From an uncultured Paracoccaceae bacterium (GTDB taxonomy: Bacteria; Pseudomonadota; Alphaproteobacteria; Rhodobacterales; Rhodobacteraceae): 64,000 nt of DNA. This document shows positions 9,506 to 18,689 of the stretch, in pieces. Where the stretch lies: positions 1 through 64,000 of the forward strand of contig CATOSU010000001.1 in assembly GCA_951812615.1 (NCBI GenBank), written 5' to 3'. Position 1 is the stretch's first letter; each line of letters starts with the position of its first letter. The notes under the pieces are model-generated. The model saw only the letters and a list, made by a program, of their open reading frames with translations, made no database searches and was not told the DNA's origin. The translations under genes were made by a program, and so were the position numbers.

Positions 9506-10664
9506 TGTGTTTTCGGGCCAATTTCATCACGTGTTGCGACCATGCGCCAAGGGCTTCGCGCTTTTCGTCCGCGTATGAATAGACATTGTAGATAGCAGCA
9601 ACACCTGAGACCACACCCGTTTTGTGGTTCAACAGTGCCTCGGTCACAGGTTGGGGAACGCCAATTTGGGCCATGTTCGTTGACATCGTGCGGCGAAGGT
9701 CGTGGATGATCCACGGTTCCGTGCCTTCGGGCAGCGCCTTGTCCAGCCGGTCCTTCAGGCGACCGAATCCCGAGACTGGCGACTTGCCGGTTGTCGTGAA
9801 CACATAGTCCGACCCGAGGAACCTCGGCACCCTGCGCAGGACATCCAGCATCGCGTCTGTGATCGGCACGGTATGCTGCCTTCCGTTCTTGGCGCGCTGT
9901 GAAGGTAGGGTCCACAGGCGTTTTTCGAGGTCGATTTCCGACCAGCGCATCTCGGCAACCTCGGCGCGTCTCTGGCCGCTGAGGATCAGCAGCTTCATGC
10001 AATCCCCGAAAGGATAGCCTTCGGCGTCACAGGCCACCCAGAGCGCGTCCAGCTCATCGCTGGACAGCACACGCTCGCGCGACCGTTCCTTGGACAGCGG
10101 CTTCATCCCGGCGATGGGATTGGCCTCGATTATGCCGCGCGCGACGCACCAGCCCATCAGGTGCTTGAGGTGGGCCAACGCGCGGTTCGCGCTGACAGGC
10201 GCGGATTTGTGGATCACGTCGCAAGCTTTCACGACATCAGCGCGCTTGATCTCGTCTATCCGTTTGCCGTGCAGGGTGGTGAACTTGGCCAGCAGGGCTT
10301 CCTTGCGCTTCCAGTCGCGGTTGTGAACCTTGGCGTGTTTCTCGATGTAGTCGGGGATCACGTCGCCCAGCGTCGGCTTGGTCTCAACCTCGACGCCCGT
10401 GCGTTCCTCGAAGCGGCCCGTCTCGATTTCATATAGCACCTGTCGCACCCGTTCACGCGCCTCGGCCAGCGACACGACGCCAAACCGTCCGATGGTCATG
10501 CGGCGCATCTTGCCGTTGATGCGCTTGTGCAGGCAGAACGTCTTTGTGCCGGACGTGCTGATGCGCAGGACCAGGCCCGGCATCAACTCGTCACGGAAAT
10601 CGAGCCGCTTCGACGGGTTGGGCTTCTGGCCTTCGATGAACTTGGTGGTGAGCTTGCGTTTCAT
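9468..10664 (-). CDS. tyrosine recombinase (P4-type integrase) of element 1
   Basis: 398 aa from ATG 10664 (MKRKLTTKFIEGQKPN); an upstream extension to 10823 looks non-coding. The N-terminal DUF4102-like arm-binding domain includes MPGLVLRISTSGTKTF and MRRMTIGRFGVVSLAEAR. Catalytic residues: Arg in SGQRRAEVAEMRW, HxxR in HDLRRTMST, His in LLNHKTG and Tyr in AAIYNVYSY. This enzyme would integrate and excise the element. It reads away from the tRNA-Phe fragment at 13361, the likely attachment core, with the TIR-ATPase gene in between. Confidence 0.93.
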   Translation of the reverse strand: MKRKLTTKFIEGQKPNPSKRLDFRDELMPGLVLRISTSGTKTFCLHKRINGKMRRMTIGRFGVVSLAEARERVRQVLYEIETGRFEERTGVEVETKPTLGDVIPDYIEKHAKVHNRDWKRKEALLAKFTTLHGKRIDEIKRADVVKACDVIHKSAPVSANRALAHLKHLMGWCVARGIIEANPIAGMKPLSKERSRERVLSSDELDALWVACDAEGYPFGDCMKLLILSGQRRAEVAEMRWSEIDLEKRLWTLPSQRAKNGRQHTVPITDAMLDVLRRVPRFLGSDYVFTTTGKSPVSGFGRLKDRLDKALPEGTEPWIIHDLRRTMSTNMAQIGVPQPVTEALLNHKTGVVSGVAAIYNVYSYADEKREALGAWSQHVMKLARKHNDEITPSKSQSI

Positions 10665-10871
10665 AAGCCCATGATAAGATGGGCGGACGAGCCGCGTCAG
10701 GGACAACCCTGGAAGGTTTGCAGGGTTTTGGATCGGCCTGAGGGGGCTGAATAGTAGGAACTTAGCGATCCGAGAAAGTAATCTCTGAGGTTGGGTCATC
10801 TCAAGACCCTTGGCCAGCGACACACACTACGCTAGCGTTAGGCAAGCCAAACGACATCAAGCGGGAAAAGA
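10665..10871. promoter_or_regulatory. divergent promoter region between integrase and TIR-ATPase
   Basis: The 207 bases between two divergent genes must carry both promoters. I can see no clear -35/-10 pair or strong palindrome, so this rests on gene orientation only. Base composition changes from GC-rich to AT-rich at about 10800, marking the edge of the cargo gene. Confidence 0.4.
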
Positions 10872-12620
10872 ATGGCCAAGCAAAAATTACCAATATGTTT
10901 TATTTCCTATTGCCACGACGATGCTGATTTTCCTGCACTAGAGGCGTTCGAAGAAGAAATTGAGAAGCAAATATCCGGAGCATTCCGCATAATTCGAGAT
11001 AAATCAAATATCTCTGTTGGCGGCTTGATATCTGACCACGAAGCCGAAATCCATCAGGCTGATGCAGTGATATTGATATGCACACCCCAGTACAAGAGAA
11101 AGGTGAAAGAAAGGGCTGGCGGCGTACATCGAGAGTATGGGCAAATCCTTTCAAGATATCAAACCTATTTAGATGCCGTAAAAAGTGGCAATTCACCAAG
11201 ACCATTTGCGTTGCTTCCGATTTTGTTTTCCGGTGCGTACGACTCATCGATTATGTCAGAGATATCGGATAACCTATATCTGGATTTTACGAAATTTCGT
11301 GTAGTCAAGGGCAAATCTGGAAAGTTTGAGGTCCCAGAATTTGCTCAAAGTCAACATAGAGACATATTTCACCAAATTAGATCGAAGCTTGATGGAGTAC
11401 GAAATGGAATTGAAGAGAATTTTGCCAAAGAGTACGACTATTGGTTAAACTTGCTATTTCTTGAAGATCGACATGAGGCGGCCAGGAAAAAATATCGCTT
11501 CAACAACGTCGAGGACCTGTTGAACGAGCTTTTTGTTAAAACCAGATCCTACAATCGGATTGTAGATGGAGATAAATGCACCCTAATTGGTAGGAAGGGT
11601 AGCGGAAAATCAACTATTGTAGATCACTTCCATAGGGGAAATGACGAGAGATACAAACCACCCATTCAGATTATTGTAGATAATTTTGATCTAGGGTTTC
11701 TTTATAACCATGTCTTCACGGCGCCCCATAGCAGTGATCTTCAGAATGTACTCCGAGTGGAAACCTACTTTGAGGCCGTGTGGCGGTGCTACATCTACTT
11801 GCAGTGCGGCCTTACCTTGATCGAGGAAGAAGCGAAGGGTGCCAACTCGAAAGGCGTATCAGAAATTATTGCAGACATCACCAATCTGAAGGATAAGAGG
11901 CAAAAGCTCCGTTGGTCAGAGTTTGTTGGAGTTTGCGAAGCCGTACAAGCGTACGTAAACCACACCATCCAAGAAATCCCCGCTGGTACGGATTTCTTTG
12001 CGCGAGTCTCGGCAAAACTCACAGTGGATGAGATAGTGTCATCAGTGATAGGAGTGGATCAACTTGACGCGCTGTCGAAATGCATTTCAGCCTGCAATCG
12101 CCATTTTGTCTTTGCCTTGGACGGATTTGATCAACGGTTTGAGGACTTTCGGTCTTCGAATTCCATCATGAGCAGTATGGATGGCGAGGAGAAGGACAAT
12201 CGGATCCAATTTGAGATTGGTTGGCTCAAGGGGCTACTACGAAGCGTTCTCGAACTTCGGTCGAGCGACGAGGTGGTGCAAGATAAAATAGCTTTTTGCA
12301 TAACAATACCTCAAGATCGTTATCTTGAGGTCAGAAGTACCGAGCGTGATGATTATCGATATCGAGCGCTGGCTGCAAATTTGCAGTGGTCTGCGTTGGA
12401 ACTTTCGATCCTGATTAGAAAGCGCTTGGAGGGGCTTACTACTATTTCTTCGGACAAACAGTTGTCTCCGTTGGATCGTCTTGAGGAGGTTCTTATGGCG
12501 AAGGAACTTAGCATCCCTCGATCCATCGAAATGAGGGTCGGTGGCAATGTTATTACTCTCTCCTTCTTCAAGTATCTTCTGCGCCATACCTTCTGGCGCC
12601 CAACAGACTTTATTTTTTAG
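10872..12620 (+). pseudogene. TIR-domain P-loop ATPase, first part before an in-frame stop
   Basis: 582 aa. Residues about 5-150 form a TIR/SEFIR-like domain: FISYCHDD (box 1), IIRDKSNISVGG, ADAVILICTPQYKRKV, and GVHREYGQIL with a candidate catalytic Glu. Residues about 195-583 are a P-loop ATPase resembling the Sll1717-type family: Walker A TLIGRKGSGKST (about 238-249) and Walker B FVFALDGFD (about 417). TIR domains in bacterial defence usually cleave NAD. The frame ends at TAG 12618-12620 in the middle of the family motif LLRHTFWRPTDFIF, and the same frame resumes straight after it. Codon use is AT-richer than its neighbours, suggesting separate acquisition. It may be inactive. Confidence 0.82.
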
Positions 12621-13163
12621 TTAGCTGCAATTCTCACGAATATGAAGTACAGCAGAAAGCACTCAAAAGTCTTAAATGCGGATTTGGTTAAGGATATCAT
12701 TTCTCGTACGACATATGATGTTATTGGTACAGAGTTCATCAAAGAGTTTCAGAGTAGTATTACAAACATCAAAAAGATAATCGGTGCTTTTGATAAATCG
12801 TCAATTACATTGTCATTTGAGGACTTTAAGATGAGAGTGTCCCGGACACCGTTTCTTACAAGCGGTGGGCTAATTCGGCTAGACGATCCGATTGAAAAGC
12901 TGTCTCTTTTGTACGAGATTGGATTTATTGGGGTTGAACTCACTAGCGCGCAGATGAGAGGTGGAGGTGGGTCAAAGGATGTCTTCGTCTTTTCGGATGG
13001 AATGCGTGTATTTGAGTCGCTTTCGGATGAGGCTAAGATGGAAGCAAGTTACGTGATCCATCCTATTTTCTGTGAATACCTTTCTTTGGATTCGGATGTT
13101 GGGCGGGTGGTCTGCGCATACAGCGACGAGTACATCGAAAGAAATGACGTTATTCATGAGTGA
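12621..13163 (+). pseudogene. TIR-domain P-loop ATPase, second part after the in-frame stop
   Basis: The reading frame is the same as that of 10872-12620. Codons after TAG read LAAILTN and then MKYSRKHSKVLNADLVKD to a stop at 13163. Its content (helical, with YEIGFIGVEL and YVIHPIFCEYL) fits the C-terminal region of Sll1717-type ATPases as I remember them. The intact gene would be 763 codons. A separate start at 12642 is possible but has no ribosome-binding site. One base change (TAG to TAC, TAT or TGG) would restore the gene. Confidence 0.8.
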
Positions 13164-13360
13164 TCGGCCAAGGATCGAAGGGTACAATTGAGTGTGGTCT
13201 TCGGCGTCCTTGGGTATCGCTGGGGTAGCAGCAACGGTGTGCTTGAACGTTCCGGCGCGAGACGGGTCGAGACGATCTGCCACGCGCAAAGATCAAGGTT
13301 TTCAATCGGCTACGTTACGGGTTGAGCGACCCTGAGCCAGCGTGCGCGGATCAACAGACC
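13164..13360. other. non-coding stretch between cargo gene and attachment site
   Basis: No gene is supported. It leads into the tRNA-Phe 3' fragment and is probably the inner flank of the element end. Confidence 0.4.
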
Positions 13361-13407
13361 AATTGAAAATCCTCGTGTCGGTGGTTCGATTCCGCCCCCG
13401 GGCACCA
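13361..13407 (+). other. tRNA-Phe 3' fragment, probable integration attachment site
   Basis: The 47 bases read AATTGAAAATCCTCG, then the T arm GGTGG-TTCGATT-CCGCC, the acceptor strand CCCGGGC and ACCA. This is the 3' part of a tRNA whose anticodon loop contains GAA, hence tRNA-Phe. The 5' half (expected GCCCGGG and D arm) is absent, so it cannot be a working tRNA. Integrases often use a tRNA 3' end as their core site and leave such a copy at the far end of the element. Here it lies beyond the integrase and its cargo. Confidence 0.8.
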
Positions 13408-13576
13408 TTAAAATCATGTTAAAACAATAACTTACCGGATTTCTGCACTGCAGCGCAAACCGTTGGAAATCCCAAAATGCCCTAGCACAGTGCTAAAGCG
13501 TCCGGCTCAAAACCTGAATCGCAAGGGATTCCCTTGAGTGCCGATCTGTGATTCATCCTGTTTGGGAGGATGGATC

Positions 13577-13963
13577 ATGTCAGCACCTTTGCCGAACGCG
13601 TTGCGGATGCGGTTTCAGAAGTTGGTTGAAGAAGGATTGAGCGGACGCGCGGCGGCGTTGCGCCTGAAGCTTTCGCCCGCGACCGGGGCGCGTTGGGGGC
13701 TTGCGATCCGGCGAACCGGACAAGCAAGGGCCGCGCCTCAGGGCCGTCCTCGCGGCAAGGGCAAGCTTGATCCGCATCGGTCGCTTCTGATCGAACTGAT
13801 TGAACAGGACGGCGACATGACCATGCCTGAACTTGCCGGCGCTCTTGCGGATGCGGCCGGTGTTCAGGCGCACCCTGATGCGATTGGCCGGTTCCTGCGC
13901 AAGCTGGGCTTCACGTACAAAAAAAGACGTTGGTCGCGACTGAACGACACCGCGCGAGGGTAA
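13577..13963 (+). CDS. IS630 transposase, first frame (DNA-binding part)
   Basis: About 128 aa from ATG 13577 (MSAPLPNALRMRFQKLVEEG), behind GGAGGATGG. It holds the double helix-turn-helix: GLSGRAAALRLKLSPATGARW and VQAHPDAIGRFLRKLGFTYKKRRWS. The frame overlaps the second one by 34 bases, as in IS630 elements that use frameshifting to make the full enzyme. Confidence 0.93.
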   Translation: MSAPLPNALRMRFQKLVEEGLSGRAAALRLKLSPATGARWGLAIRRTGQARAAPQGRPRGKGKLDPHRSLLIELIEQDGDMTMPELAGALADAAGVQAHPDAIGRFLRKLGFTYKKRRWSRLNDTARG

Positions 13964-14535
13964 GGAAACAACGCGACCATTGGGTCAAACACCGCTTGCC
14001 TGCCGTCTCGGCTCAGCCAGATCGTGCTGTATTCATTGATGAAACCTCTGTCAAAACCAACCTGACCCGCCAGCGTGGATGGTCACAACGGGGCGCGCGG
14101 CTGGTGATGGATGCGCCCTTTGGATCATGGGGCACGCAGACCTTCATCGCGGGCCTCAGCGCCGACGCATTGATCGCACCCTGGGTCATCAAGGGCGCGA
14201 TGGATGGCGAAGCCTTTGCGGCTTATGTCGAGCAGGTGCTGGTGCCGGAACTGGAGCCAGGTACCGTCGTGATCCTAGACAACCTCGCGACGCACAAGAA
14301 TGCCGCTGCGGCCAAAGCCATGCGCAAAGCCGGATGCTGGTTCCTGTTTCTGCCGCCCTATAGCCCCGATCTCAACCCGATCGAGATGGCCTTCTCGAAA
14401 CTCAAAGCACACCTGCGCAGGATCGGCGCTCGAACCTTCACCGACATGTTCAAAGCCCTCACTGAAATCTGCGAACTCTTCTCACCGGAAGAGTGCTGGA
14501 ACTACTTCAAGGCTGCCGGATATGCCTCAGGTTAA
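13930..14535 (+). CDS. IS630 transposase, second frame (catalytic DDE part)
   Basis: 201 aa. Contains FIDETSVKTN (first Asp), VVILDNLATHKN (second Asp) and PYSPDLNPIEMAFSKLK (Glu), the hallmark IS630/Tc1 catalytic set. It is probably expressed as a fusion with the upstream frame. Confidence 0.94.
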   Translation: MVATERHRARVRKQRDHWVKHRLPAVSAQPDRAVFIDETSVKTNLTRQRGWSQRGARLVMDAPFGSWGTQTFIAGLSADALIAPWVIKGAMDGEAFAAYVEQVLVPELEPGTVVILDNLATHKNAAAAKAMRKAGCWFLFLPPYSPDLNPIEMAFSKLKAHLRRIGARTFTDMFKALTEICELFSPEECWNYFKAAGYASG

Positions 14536-14814
14536 AGGTCGGGTGCTTTAGCACAGCTTTGAAAATACCTGTTAGCACAGTTTGTTATGAGCTGTGCGCC
14601 GTGCACCTAGCACAGTTCTAGCACAGCAGCCTAGCAACGCTCCTTGCCGTGCTTATGGTGCTTCATCGTTGATGTTGTGGTGATAAGTGTTTGGAATTGT
14701 TGATTTCATTGAGTGAAAATTGGCGTTTCGCTGATTGCATGGGTCGACTAACGTTGGGGGCTGAAGCAAACACGTTGTCGAAGCTTATTTTACTAGGAGA
14801 AAACTCGGTCACCA

Positions 14815-15491
14815 ATGAGCCAAGCACTGTCACCTTCAGACCTTGCGCCCGTTCAGCACGAGCATTTTGAGATCGCGCTGAGTTTTGACGATGAGTTCGC
14901 AACGGGCGAATTTAAACAGCGGTATCTGGAGCGTTTTCCGGACCGAAACCCATCATCCATTTTGCCGAGTGATTTTAGCTTCAACAACGCGCAGAAAGAT
15001 CGGGACAGATATCCTTCATTTCTGATCACGGTAGCACCATCGCGATATCGGTTTGTTGGGCTCGACTATGAATACCGCGATACCGGCGAATACATCGGTG
15101 CACTGACCCGCACCGATTTTGATCGTGCCTACGAGGACCTGAATAAGAAACTGAGCCAATACAACGGTTCGGAGTTTGAAGGCTTCCAAACTGGGGTGAT
15201 CCACAGCTGGGAAGGCTACAAGGATGACATTCGGAAGATCGCGTTGAAACGCTTGAGCAGCGATGCGTGGACCACAAACGACGTGGGTTCTGGGCGCATT
15301 CTGTCAGCGGTGATCGACGCCATCGAAATCCGTGAAAGCGCCGAGATACATAACAATCTTGTTGCTTGGGAACCGCGACCGAACCAACCGAGCTTAACAG
15401 CGCAACTTCGCCATGACGTTGGCAGTGGACAGAAGCGAAACCAGTTTGAGCGAGTGCTCTTCGATCTGTTCAGAGGTCAGACAGACTGGGG
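14815..15491 (+). pseudogene. unknown protein, 3' end cut off by IS3-family element
   Basis: About 225 residues of host coding sequence starting MSQALSPSDLAPVQHEHFEI behind AGGAGAA. It is soluble and acidic, with QKDRDRYPSFLITVAPSRYRFVG and a long helical middle. The frame runs into the IS at 15492 after FRGQTDWG and ends at foreign residues. I recognise no domain. The TAGCACAG cluster lies about 190 bases upstream and could regulate it. The missing 3' part is not visible on the other side of the IS. Confidence 0.65.
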
Positions 15492-15520
15492 TGCCCAATC
15501 TGACTGGTCCGGTTTGATTG

Positions 15521-16324
15521 TTAGTGCATCACGGGCCTCGGTTCCATTTTGATGATGGTTTCGGGTGCTGGTGGCCGGTAGCCCAGTGCACTGTGCGGTC
15601 GCTTGGTGTTGTAGTGCTTTCTCCAATCTTCGATGATGATCTGCGCCTCTCTGAGCGAATAGAAGATTTCGCCGTTGAGCAGCTCGTCCCGCATTCTGGC
15701 GTTGAAGCTTTCAACGTAGCCGTTTTCCCAGGGGCTTCCCGGTTCGATGAAAGCGGTCTTGGCTCCGGCCGCTTCTATCCAGGCACGCACATCCTTTGCC
15801 ACGAACTCCGGGCCGTTGTCGCTTCGGACGAATGCCGGGGGACCGCGCAGGATGAACAGGTCCGTCAGTGCATCGATGACATCCGTCGAGTTCAACTTCC
15901 GTTTCACCCGGATCGCCAGGCATTCCCGGCTGAACTCTTCCAGGATGTTCAGTGTGCGGAACGCTTTTCCATCGTCGGTCCGGCAATGGACGAAGTCATA
16001 CGACCAGACGTGGTTTCGATACTCAGGCCGCAGCCGGATGCACGACCCGTCGTTCAGCCAAAGCCTTCCTCTCTTTGGTTGTTTCGGTGGCACCTTTAGC
16101 CCCTCCCGTCGCCACAGCCGCTCGATCCGGCCATCACTGACCTGCCAGCCTGCGTCTCTCAGCAGTACGGCAACACGGCGGTATCCGTAGCTGCCGTATT
16201 GCCTTGCCAGCTCGATCATGTCGGCAACCAGCCGTTCCTCGTCTTCCCGGCCCCGCGGATGTCGCCGTTGCGTCGAGCGACGCTGCCCGAGCACGCGGCA
16301 AACCCGGCGTTCCGAAACCTTCAT
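15521..16324 (-). CDS. IS3-family OrfB transposase
   Basis: 267 aa. HTH_21-like segment RQYGSYGYRRVAVLLRDAGW, then an rve core with D (WSYDFVHCR), D (VRSDNGPEF) and E (YVESFNARMRDE), ending KRPHSALGYRPPAPE. It differs clearly from the 1,299-bp IS3 element of this window. Confidence 0.96.
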   Translation of the reverse strand: MKVSERRVCRVLGQRRSTQRRHPRGREDEERLVADMIELARQYGSYGYRRVAVLLRDAGWQVSDGRIERLWRREGLKVPPKQPKRGRLWLNDGSCIRLRPEYRNHVWSYDFVHCRTDDGKAFRTLNILEEFSRECLAIRVKRKLNSTDVIDALTDLFILRGPPAFVRSDNGPEFVAKDVRAWIEAAGAKTAFIEPGSPWENGYVESFNARMRDELLNGEIFYSLREAQIIIEDWRKHYNTKRPHSALGYRPPAPETIIKMEPRPVMH

Positions 16325-16368
16325 CTCGCTACGGATCAGCTCGATGCAGGCCCGGCGACGAGCGGGGC

Positions 16369-16647
16369 TCAGAAGTTTCCCCGTGCCGCCTCCTTCAAAA
16401 TGAGCTTGTCCAGCGTCAGGTCTGAGACAGCCTGTCTCAGTCGCTCGTTCTCCTTCTGGAGACGCTTGAGTTCCTTCAGTTGGTCGGTTCCCATCCCGCC
16501 ATACTGCTTGCGCCAGCGGTAGTAGGTCTGCTCCGTGATGCGAACCTCCCGGACCGCATCAACACGCGCCATTCCTTGCCCGACAAGCACATCAACCTGC
16601 CGCAACTTCTGAACTATTTCCTCTGGCTTGTGCCGCTTGTTTGCCAT
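16369..16647 (-). CDS. IS3-family OrfA
   Basis: 92 aa helix-turn-helix protein (KPEEIVQKLRQVDVLVGQG, then RITEQTYYRWRKQYGG) with a coiled-coil tail (LKRLQKENERLRQAVSDLT). It is upstream of OrfB on the same strand, in a different frame. Confidence 0.95.
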   Translation of the reverse strand: MANKRHKPEEIVQKLRQVDVLVGQGMARVDAVREVRITEQTYYRWRKQYGGMGTDQLKELKRLQKENERLRQAVSDLTLDKLILKEAARGNF

Positions 16648-16698
16648 TCTCTGTCCTCCGTTTCCTAAACATAACGGTGGACCAGTTCAGATGGGGCA

Positions 16699-17734
16699 CT
16701 CCAAACCGCCGCGAATAAACTGAGAAGAATAAGTCTATAATATCAGAGCCATAACGCTATGAACCGGATGCGTGCGGTTAACAGGTTTAGAGAATATCGG
16801 CCTGGAGAGAACACATTTGGGCATGGTGACCGAGGTGCCGGTTAACAGCCCCACCCGCATAACCCTCGAAAACAACGGAAAAATTCGGCCGCAGCGGGAT
16901 CGATAGAACGCTTTCGCAAGGGCAAGTGGCGGAGGGAACGCGACTGGCGGCGAACCTTCTCCACCTAAGGCATTGAAAAAATTGATCTGATTAAGGCACC
17001 TACACCAAAGCCCTCCATCGCCGCTGGCACCTTTCAACTGGGCCCCAAATCCAGCACATGCTCCGACGCCGCAGAGTTCGAACATTTCGATGCTGTCGGC
17101 GGGCAGCGGAGAGGAAAGCAACAACGACTCCGAACCCGCCGATGTCACACCGCGATAGCTTCCTTTGCTGCTGCCGAAAGCCGGTCGTCCGTGCCGATCC
17201 AGGAGCGTCGCTGCATTGCGGCAGCGAATGCGGCCATTCGTTGTTCACGCAGCGAAACTTCGAGTGCATGTGACTGGGTTGCGGACAGAACCGCCTGATT
17301 CTGGCGTAGCGAACTCTGCCTCAGCAAGGCAACCGGGAGGCTGGGGTCGGCGCGGCACTGCAGCAAGATTTCCGCAAACGGCCGTTGAGGCGGGTCGAAT
17401 TGCCCTGATTCTGAACCGGCCGTTCGCCGCGCCGTTGACGAAGCGGAAAGATGCGGACTTTGCCGCCATTCACTATGTGGACTTCGCTGACGCAGCATTT
17501 GTTCGCAGTCGCGGCGTGGAAATCTCTGCGCCGCAACAATGTCACCGAACCGGTCGTTCGTGAGTGCGTTTTTGGCCATCACCGAAACCGTACTTTCGCC
17601 GCAGCGAGGACGGACAAACGAGACGCGGACAAAGCTGACTTTTTTGGCGTCGAGTCAACGTCTACTTTGCTCAAATTTCTATAAGCGTGGCCCATTCAAT
17701 CCCTGCAAAGAGTATTGGTATTCGCAGGTCAAAT
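16699..17734. other. 1-kb stretch with no supported gene
   Basis: Several frames of 60-145 codons overlap here on both strands but contradict each other, lack ribosome-binding sites and match nothing I know. The text (for example around 17380-17480) looks like degenerate intergenic material of the sort scattered in Rhodobacteraceae genomes. Similar-looking stretches occur near 22550 and 61680. Confidence 0.5.
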
Positions 17735-18391
17735 CTACAATAGGGTCGAGCCATAGATTGCGGTCACTGCCAGTGTATAGGTAGCGAGAATGGCAACGTT
17801 AACGGGATTTCCAGACAGTTTTGGCGTCTTGATCTGAGATGCGTTTAGTATCGAAAGGCCAAGGCCGCAGATCGCAAGAATGATAGCAAACGTTGACTGT
17901 TCAAAATAACCTGCGCACATGAAAACGAGAACTAAAAATATGCTGTTATTGTCGATCGCCAATCCGGTATATTTCGCATCGTCGCTTAGACCGAAGGTGC
18001 TAAAGTAACTCAACCGAATTGCACCAAATACTAACATTATGAATGCGACAGGCAAAAATGCCGCGCTAAAGTTGGCATAGCTCATAATCAAAACGGCCGG
18101 CGTGACCCCATAGCTCACAATATCAATAAGTAGATCGAGCTGGCCTCCAAATTCTCGATCCGCACCTGTGCGCCCCTTCATCCGGCGCGCAATAAGCCCG
18201 TCGGCCCAATCAAAGGCAACCGCCCAGATCATGCCAATCATGGCAGCGGCGTATATGCCCGTGATCAAAAAATAGATTGAAAGCAGCGAGCAACCCAAGC
18301 CAGCAAGCGAGCAAGCATTGGGAAGATCTTTGAGAAATGAAAGGATAGGGCGTGTTTGGCTCTCTTGCGCCTTGGCGTTTTCAGTTGTCAT
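17735..18391 (-). CDS. CDP-alcohol phosphatidyltransferase-family membrane protein
   Basis: 218 aa with about six membrane segments. The family signature D-x2-D-G-x2-A-R-x8-G-x3-D-x3-D is complete: DWADGLIARR followed by GGQLDLLID. The enzyme swaps CMP of a CDP-activated lipid or alcohol for a second alcohol, for instance to make a phospholipid headgroup. An AAAGGA site precedes the start MTTENAKAQESQ. The divergent neighbour is a cytidylyltransferase, so the pair could make and then use a CDP-alcohol. The substrate cannot be told from sequence alone. Confidence 0.9.
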   Translation of the reverse strand: MTTENAKAQESQTRPILSFLKDLPNACSLAGLGCSLLSIYFLITGIYAAAMIGMIWAVAFDWADGLIARRMKGRTGADREFGGQLDLLIDIVSYGVTPAVLIMSYANFSAAFLPVAFIMLVFGAIRLSYFSTFGLSDDAKYTGLAIDNNSIFLVLVFMCAGYFEQSTFAIILAICGLGLSILNASQIKTPKLSGNPVNVAILATYTLAVTAIYGSTLL

Positions 18392-18633
18392 GGCAGGTCC
18401 TTTGGGTTATAGGGGCAGGATCCTGGTCAATGTTTGACAGGCAATCTCTGCTTCCAAATCTGTGTGCATTTGAAACGCGTAGTTTCAAAGCGCTTCGTGA
18501 CTCCAAACATCCGCGCGCTTGGTGTCGTCATAGCTTAACTGTTTGAAACTACTGAATTAACATCACGTCGTCGTGCATTCAGATGCTGCTTGTTAGCACC
18601 GTTTTGGGGTAGGTAAAAGGATAAAGCAAAAAA
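18392..18633. other. divergent intergenic region
   Basis: 242 bases between the phosphatidyltransferase and cytidylyltransferase genes, carrying the TTTGAAAC palindrome listed separately. Confidence 0.6.
18469..18552. promoter_or_regulatory. palindromic operator-like repeats TTTGAAAC
   Basis: TTTGAAAC (18469-18476) and GTTTCAAA (18482-18489) form a perfect 8-bp palindrome with a 5-base spacer. A third half-site TTTGAAAC at 18542-18549 extends to an 11-bp inverted match (GTAGTTTCAAA at 18479-18489 against TTTGAAACTAC at 18542-18552). Their position between divergent genes suggests a shared operator that a dimeric regulator or looping complex could bind. Confidence 0.6.
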
Positions 18634-18689
18634 ATGATCGTCTATACCGTTGGCACTTTTGATTTGCTTCATGTCGGCCATGTTGCTTT
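18634..18689 (+). pseudogene. cytidylyltransferase-like protein, N-terminal part, cut off by IS256
   Basis: Starts MIVYTVGTFDLLHVGHVAL with the nucleotidyltransferase signature GTFDxxHxGH that binds CTP. Joined to 20081-20456 it gives 432 bp, a 143-aa protein of the usual glycerol-3-phosphate cytidylyltransferase size. An AAGGA site lies upstream. Confidence 0.85.

Larger units (their letters stand above)
13490..14554 (+). mobile_element. IS630-family element
   Basis: Ten-base inverted ends GTGCTAAAGC (13490-13499) and GCTTTAGCAC (14545-14554) bound two overlapping transposase frames. IS630 elements normally duplicate TA. The right end is embedded in CTTTAGCACAG, which itself resembles the local octamer, so the exact junction is ambiguous by a few bases. 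Confidence 0.88.
13483..14626 (+). repeat. cluster of TAGCACAG octamers, interrupted by IS630
   Basis: The octamer TAGCACAG occurs at 13483, 14549, 14573, 14608 and 14619, with a variant (TAGCAACG) at 14632, all in the same direction. IS630 divides the first from the rest. Excluding the IS, the copies fall within about 100 bases. The arrangement resembles iterons or a regulator binding array, but no replication gene is adjacent. Confidence 0.55.
15492..16698 (-). mobile_element. IS3-family element (second type, IS407-like)
   Basis: Imperfect terminal repeats are TGCCCAATCTGACTGGTCC (left) and TGCCCCATCTGAACTGGTCC (right, complement). It has OrfA and OrfB on the minus strand. The flanks (GGGG before, CTCC after) do not form a duplication, so one side was lost or exchanged after insertion. 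Confidence 0.92.

Noticed and set aside
14549-14640. Possible CRISPR-like array from the TAGCACAG repeats
   Set aside because: Units are 8 bases with irregular spacing of 3-30 bases, no constant spacers and no cas genes.
16735-17148. A 137-codon minus-strand frame and neighbours up to 17582
   Set aside because: Overlapping frames contradict each other, composition is not protein-like and no start signal is present.
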